A DNA stretch of 64,000 nucleotides from positions 620,001 to 684,000 of the forward strand of contig NZ_CP040882.1 of the NCBI RefSeq assembly GCF_006337085.1, given 5' to 3'. The stretch is from Sutterella faecalis. Its GTDB lineage: Bacteria; Pseudomonadota; Gammaproteobacteria; Burkholderiales; Burkholderiaceae_F. Both the position numbers and the translations under genes were made by a program. How positions within the stretch are numbered: the first letter of the stretch is position 1; each line of letters opens with the position of its first letter. The notes under the pieces were generated by a model, which saw only the letters and a list, made by a program, of their open reading frames with translations, was not told the origin of the DNA and ran no database searches. Below are positions 60,045 through 64,000 of the stretch, piece after piece.

Positions 60045-60538
60045 CCGCTACTCCGGCCGATGCCTTATTCGCTTTTCCGGCGCCCGCCGGCGACTTCATC
60101 GCCCAGGAACCCCCGATGCGCTTCATCGATGAGGTGCTCTCGGCGAACGACCAGGGCGCCAAGTCCCGTACCGTCATCCGTTCCGACGCCATTGCGATCG
60201 ACGATGAAGGGCGCTTCCCGGCCCTCGCCCTCATTGAAGTCATGGCGCAGACGATCGGCATCTACGCCGGCCGCATCGAGCGCATGAACGGCAGGGCGCC
60301 CGGAGCGGGGCTTCTTCTCGGGACGCGCAGAATGGAGTTCGAGCGTCCCTGGTTCCTCCCGGGCGACGTGCTCCTCTGCAGCGTGGAAAAGAGCTTCGAG
60401 AGCGACGAGGGTCTCTGGCAGTTCGACTGCCGCGTGACGGTCTGCCCCCAGGGGAACGAAGCGCGCGAGGAACCGGCCGGCCGGGCGCTTCTCAACGTCT
60501 TCAATCCCCCGGAAGGCTATTTCGACCGTCTTCGATAG
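60035..60538 (+). CDS. 3-hydroxyacyl-ACP dehydratase, ApeP-like
   Basis: A 167-residue hot-dog fold protein. PPMRFIDEVLSAN and RFPALALIEVMAQTIGIYAG follow the ApeP/FabZ-like dehydratase pattern, with the acidic residue of IEVMAQ at the active site, and GLLLGTRRMEFERPWF follows. It removes water to give each double bond of the polyene. It overlaps the preceding ketosynthase by 10 bp, so translation is coupled. The gap of about 80 bp to the ketoreductase is larger. Confidence 0.8.
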   Translation: MPVTATPADALFAFPAPAGDFIAQEPPMRFIDEVLSANDQGAKSRTVIRSDAIAIDDEGRFPALALIEVMAQTIGIYAGRIERMNGRAPGAGLLLGTRRMEFERPWFLPGDVLLCSVEKSFESDEGLWQFDCRVTVCPQGNEAREEPAGRALLNVFNPPEGYFDRLR

Positions 60539-60621
60539 AAATTCCGGACCCGGGATCCTCTGCGCAGAGAAGCGCTCCCGAAATACAATTTCTCCCTTCT
60601 ACCATTTTGAATTCCTGCACT

Positions 60622-61410
60622 ATGTCTCCTTCTTCCCCGGCAGCCGCATCCGGCGTGATGCGCCAGAGGAAAGCTGAAGCTGAAACCGGACCCCGCCGCG
60701 TTCTGATCACCGGCGCCACGCGCGGCATCGGACGCGCCATGGCGCTTCGCATTGCGCGCGAGGGCTACGAAGTCGTGATTACCGGGAGAAAGCCTTCGCC
60801 CCAGGCGGATGAAGTTCTCAAAGCCCTTGAGGACATGGGGGCCAAAGCCCATGCGCTCTACTTCGACGTGACCGACCGTGCGGCCGCCCAGACGGCACTA
60901 ACGGAGTTCACGGCCGAACAGGGCCCCTTCTGGGGCGTGATTCTCAATGCCGGCATCAACCGCGACGGGCCCTTGGCCGGCATGAGCGAGGAAGACTGGG
61001 ATCTCGTGCTTGAAACGGACCTCGGGGGCTTCTATAACGTCTTGAAGCCCCTGATTCTCCCGATGGCGAGACGGCGCTCGGGCCGCATCATCGTGATGAG
61101 CTCGGTGTCGGGCATCACGGGCACCCGGGGCCAGACCAACTATTCCGCCGCCAAGGCGGGGCTCATCGGCGCGGCCAAGGCCCTTTCGGCCGAGCTCGCC
61201 TCCCGCGGCATTACGGTGAACGTCATCGCGCCCGGCGTGATCGACACCGACATGGTGACGGCGGAGGACCGCGAACGGATTCTTCCCTACGTCCCCATGC
61301 GGCGCCTCGGGAAGCCTGAGGAAGTTGCCGGTCTCGCCGCTTTTCTCCTTTCCGACGAAGCGGGCTACATCACCCGCGCCGTCATTCCGGTTTCGGGAGG
61401 CATTTTCTGA
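60622..61410 (+). CDS. 3-oxoacyl-ACP reductase, FabG/ApeQ-like
   Basis: A 262-residue short-chain dehydrogenase. RVLITGATRGIGRAMAL binds NADPH; LNAGI and the catalytic Ser-Tyr-Lys (SSVSG, then YSAAKAG) are intact, as in FabG. C-terminal SDEAGYITRAVIPVSGG is typical. The start is uncertain: ATG 60622 and ATG 60658 are both possible, as the first 20 residues are not conserved. A TACAAT about 30 bp upstream could give a second promoter. Overlaps the next ketosynthase by one base (TGATG). Confidence 0.87.
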   Translation: MSPSSPAAASGVMRQRKAEAETGPRRVLITGATRGIGRAMALRIAREGYEVVITGRKPSPQADEVLKALEDMGAKAHALYFDVTDRAAAQTALTEFTAEQGPFWGVILNAGINRDGPLAGMSEEDWDLVLETDLGGFYNVLKPLILPMARRRSGRIIVMSSVSGITGTRGQTNYSAAKAGLIGAAKALSAELASRGITVNVIAPGVIDTDMVTAEDRERILPYVPMRRLGKPEEVAGLAAFLLSDEAGYITRAVIPVSGGIF

Positions 61411-62663
61411 TGAAGCTCCCCATTACTCCGCGCCGCGTGGTCGTCACCGGCATGGCCGCGATCTCCCCGATCGGTTCAACCTGGGAAGAAGTCCGCGCGT
61501 CGCTCGAAGCCAATAAGAGCGGCATCCGTCATATGACGGAATGGGAAAAGCTCGAGGACCTCAATACGCGCGTTGCCGCTCCTGCAGCGCCCTTTGAGCT
61601 CGATCCGGCGATTTTTACGCGTAAGCGCACGCGCTCGATGGGCCGCGTCGCCCTGATGGCGGTCAAAACCGCGCGCGATGCGCTCATTGATGCGGGACTC
61701 CTCGACGATCCCGTCGTCGCTTCGCCCAGAACGGGCGTCGCCTTCGGGTCCTCTGCCGGGCAGCCCGCCGCCGTCGCCGAGCTCGCTCACCTCATACTGT
61801 CCTCGAGCTGCCGCGGCATCACCGCGACCACGTACGTGCGCATGATGGCGCACACGGCTCCCGTCAACATCAGCGTCTTCTTCGGCTGCAAGGGCCGGAT
61901 CTGCACGACCTCCTCGGCCTGCACGTCGGGCTCCCAGGGGATTGGATCCGCCTATGAGACCATTGCCACCGGCCGCGCGGACGTGATGATCGCGGGCGGC
62001 TGCGAAGAGCTTGACGCCACGGATGCAGCCATTTTCGACACGCTCTTTGCGACGAGCGTGCGCTGGAACGACGACCCCTCGCATACGCCGCGGCCCTTTG
62101 ACCGCGACCGCGACGGCCTCGTCGTGGGCGAAGGTTCGGGCGCCCTCATCCTAGAGGAGTACGAACACGCCAGAGCCCGGGGCGCGAGGATCTACGCCGA
62201 GGTTGCGGGCTACGGCACGAATGCCGACGGCTCGCACATCACGAGCCCCGAGTCCGCCCAGATGGCCGCCGCCATGCGGCTCGCGCTCGAGGATGCCGGG
62301 ATGGAGCCCGCCGACATCGATCTCGTGAACGGCCACGGCACGGCCACCGACCGCGGCGACGTGGCTGAAAGCCATGCGACCTTTGAGGTCTTCGGCGGCC
62401 ATACGCCCTACACCACCTACAAGGGACACATGGGCCACACGCTCGGCGCCTGCGGCGCGCTCGAGGCGATCTTCGCGATCCGCGGGATGCTCGAGGGCTT
62501 CGTCTCGCCCGTCCTCAACCTCGAGAATCCCGATCCCGCCTGCGCGCCGCTCGCGTACGTCAGAGACCATGTGCGCGAACTCCCGCAGCGCGCCGTGATG
62601 AGCAACAACTTTGCCTTCGGCGGCATCAATACAAGTCTCATTTTCCGAAAGCTTGAGGACTGA
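61410..62663 (+). CDS. Beta-ketoacyl-ACP synthase, FabF/ApeR-like
   Basis: A 417-residue ketosynthase II. RRVVVTGMAAISPIGSTWEEV begins it; SSACTSGSQG carries the active Cys, NGHGTATDRGD and YKGHMGHTLGACG the two active His. GGAGG precedes the ATG and it overlaps the ketoreductase stop by one base. The second ketosynthase of aryl polyene clusters, ApeR, occupies this position. Intact residues suggest it condenses, not only acts as chain-length factor. Confidence 0.88.
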   Translation: MKLPITPRRVVVTGMAAISPIGSTWEEVRASLEANKSGIRHMTEWEKLEDLNTRVAAPAAPFELDPAIFTRKRTRSMGRVALMAVKTARDALIDAGLLDDPVVASPRTGVAFGSSAGQPAAVAELAHLILSSSCRGITATTYVRMMAHTAPVNISVFFGCKGRICTTSSACTSGSQGIGSAYETIATGRADVMIAGGCEELDATDAAIFDTLFATSVRWNDDPSHTPRPFDRDRDGLVVGEGSGALILEEYEHARARGARIYAEVAGYGTNADGSHITSPESAQMAAAMRLALEDAGMEPADIDLVNGHGTATDRGDVAESHATFEVFGGHTPYTTYKGHMGHTLGACGALEAIFAIRGMLEGFVSPVLNLENPDPACAPLAYVRDHVRELPQRAVMSNNFAFGGINTSLIFRKLED

Positions 62664-62669
62664 TCAGCC

Positions 62670-63602
62670 ATGCCCATTGCTCTCAGCGGCCTCAGATTTC
62701 TGAAGCCTCAGGCCTTTTCCGACGGCAGCCGCTCCCGGGCGGTGCTCTCCGAGCTTTTTGCGCCCGACTTCGACGATGCCGGGGAGCTTCTCACCGACAT
62801 CGACGATGAAGCCTGGGAGCCCGAGCCCCCGGAAGGAGGCGTCGTTCTCGTGACGAAGCTCCCCCGCGAGATCGATCCGGCGCTCGAGGGAGAACTGGAG
62901 GACATGCTCCCCGCTCAGACGCGCTCGCGCCTCTCGCGCTTTCAGAATCCGCACCGCCGCCGTCAGAGCCTCTACGGAAGACTTCTCGCGCAGCGGCTCG
63001 CCAATATTGCCTCGGAAGTTTCCTCCGGCTCCTACTTTCTGCGCGAGCAGCCCCCCGAAGGGCCGCTTCTCGCCGACTATGAGGGACGCCCCTTCGGACG
63101 CATTGCGATTGCCCACACGGAAGACGGTGTCGCGGCGAGCCTTTCGCGCCGCCGCGCCGGAATCGACCTCGAGATTCTGAAAACCCACGAACGCCTCTGC
63201 GGTCTGGCGGAGTTCGCCCTCGGAGAAGCGTTTGCAAAAGCCGTCGGGGAACTTCAGAAAACCGACGCCCGCCTGGCCGATGAAGCCTTCCTCGCCGCCT
63301 GGGGCGCGATTGAATGCGCTCAGAAATTCAACGGCGAAGACAGAAAGTCGGCCGCTGCCTCGCCCGTGCATGAGGAGCTTCTCTCCAAATACGCTCGTCC
63401 GCCCGAGGTCGAAATTCTCTGGGAAGACGGACTCATCGCCCGGAATCCCGCCGGCCGCGCCGTCCCCATCGAGTTTCTTGAAACCCCTGCCGGGCACCTC
63501 ACGCTCCTCGGCTTCCCTCCCGAAAGATCGGTCGAAATCCTCACGCTCTCCCCTGAGGAGCTCCTTGAGGAATTCCATTCCCACGTCCGGGCTTTTCTCT
63601 GA
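62670..63602 (+). CDS. 4'-phosphopantetheinyl transferase-like protein
   Basis: A 310-residue protein in which residues about 140-230 fit a Sfp-type phosphopantetheinyl transferase: RAGIDLEI supplies the Mg-binding Asp and Glu, and FLAAWGAIECAQKF resembles the WTRKEAxLK helix with its Glu and Lys. It would arm the cluster's acyl carrier proteins. The N-terminal 130 residues and a 50-residue insert near 230 are not typical, so it is longer than Sfp. It starts 6 bp after the ketosynthase stop with GAGGA upstream. Confidence 0.7.
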   Translation: MPIALSGLRFLKPQAFSDGSRSRAVLSELFAPDFDDAGELLTDIDDEAWEPEPPEGGVVLVTKLPREIDPALEGELEDMLPAQTRSRLSRFQNPHRRRQSLYGRLLAQRLANIASEVSSGSYFLREQPPEGPLLADYEGRPFGRIAIAHTEDGVAASLSRRRAGIDLEILKTHERLCGLAEFALGEAFAKAVGELQKTDARLADEAFLAAWGAIECAQKFNGEDRKSAAASPVHEELLSKYARPPEVEILWEDGLIARNPAGRAVPIEFLETPAGHLTLLGFPPERSVEILTLSPEELLEEFHSHVRAFL

Positions 63603-63619
63603 TTTTTTTCACAATTCCC

Positions 63620-64000
63620 ATGCTTCGCAGAAACCGTCCGAACTACCTTGAGACCCTTGAAAGCGCGCAGCGCCTTGCCTTTGCGCCGCTGATCTTTCAG
63701 GCCGCCGCGGCCGCACTTCGCTCCGGGCTTTTCAAAGTCATTGCAGAAAACCCCGGCATCAGCTCTGATGAAGCGGCAGGAAAAGCCGGCATGACCGCCT
63801 ATGCGGCCGAAGTCGTGACCGACATGCTCGTTCCCGCCGGAATTCTTGAACGCACGGCATTGGCCCAGGGCGAAGAGAACGGAAAATCCGGGCATGGCCT
63901 CAAAACCACTCCGACGGGCGACCTTCTCGTCTATGACGAGATGACGCGGGCGAACTTCTTCTTTTCCGAATCCGTCTGCTATGCGGGACTTGCCTTTACG
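63620..64000 (+). CDS. SAM-dependent methyltransferase, N-terminal part (runs off window)
   Basis: 127 codons are visible with no stop. RLAFAPLIFQAAAAALRSGLFKVI and SSDEAAGKAGMTAYAAEVVTDMLVPAGIL resemble the winged-helix dimerisation domain that precedes the Rossmann fold in O-methyltransferases. Aryl polyene clusters carry a methyltransferase that adds the aryl ring methyl group, so this fits. The catalytic SAM motif lies beyond base 64000. The start ATG 63620 has no strong Shine-Dalgarno. Confidence 0.7.
   Translation, partial: MLRRNRPNYLETLESAQRLAFAPLIFQAAAAALRSGLFKVIAENPGISSDEAAGKAGMTAYAAEVVTDMLVPAGILERTALAQGEENGKSGHGLKTTPTGDLLVYDEMTRANFFFSESVCYAGLAFT

Noticed and set aside
1..64000. CRISPR arrays, tRNA, rRNA, integrases
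   Set aside because: No regular spaced repeats, no tRNA-like TTCGANNC arms in cloverleaf context and no rRNA or recombinase motifs were found by reading; a tRNAscan and CRISPR finder run would settle this.

Overview
This window comes from a GC-rich betaproteobacterium, most likely Burkholderiales and probably Sutterellaceae (Sutterella, Parasutterella or a relative), i.e. an anaerobic or microaerophilic gut commensal. That is an inference from content: a Burkholderiales-type trimeric porin, two exported FMN/FAD flavocytochrome-type reductases, an exported aryl-sulfate sulfotransferase, L-tartrate dehydratase, cytochrome c maturation genes, several peptide and amino-acid degradation genes, a perfect FNR-type site, and no sugar catabolism. 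No rRNA, tRNA, CRISPR array, integrase or complete insertion sequence was seen.

Layout. 1-5.4 kb: two methionine-type (MetQ) substrate-binding lipoproteins, an ADP-forming acyl-CoA synthetase and two unknown small genes. 5.5-11.3 kb: a Tat-exported FMN/FAD reductase diverging from a MerR regulator, followed by an RNA-damage cassette of RtcB-type RNA ligase, release factor PrfH and a Sir2 deacylase. 11.3-20.3 kb: aromatic/aspartate aminotransferase, a ZIP metal transporter with a palindromic operator, four consecutive two-domain universal stress proteins, an exported C69 dipeptidase and a YczE-like membrane protein. 20.3-29.4 kb: an AT-rich accessory stretch with a double-HTH gene bracketed by a C10 and a G12 tract (candidate phase variation), then porin, aryl-sulfate sulfotransferase, a second exported flavin reductase and a PiT phosphate transporter preceded by a Pho box.

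29.4-36 kb: ttdAB tartrate dehydratase, a LysR regulator, and two copies of a YjiH/YjiG membrane-protein pair separated by a small heavy-metal-associated protein with a Fur-box-like promoter; a perfect FNR site precedes the first pair. 36-41.7 kb: a Nudix hydrolase translationally coupled to a large PLD-helicase-DUF3427 protein, facing an unrecognised 629-residue protein; this looks like a defence or DNA/RNA-quality module. 41.7-58.8 kb is mostly housekeeping: carAB, a DMT exporter, M20 peptidases, ccmF-ccmH-ccmI without ccmG, a parvulin isomerase, a DUF945-like protein, endonuclease I and a MazG-like pyrophosphohydrolase. 58.8-64 kb is the edge of a fatty-acid-synthase-like cluster (ketosynthase, dehydratase, ketoreductase, ketosynthase, phosphopantetheinyl transferase, methyltransferase) matching the ApeO-P-Q-R order of aryl polyene clusters; it runs off the window.

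The most interesting systems are the RtcB-PrfH-Sir2 cassette, the homopolymer-bracketed HTH gene, and the PLD-helicase/Nudix pair with its unknown neighbour. Several regulatory sites (Pho, FNR, Fur, palindromic operators) tie neighbouring genes to phosphate, oxygen and metal status, but all are read by eye and untested.
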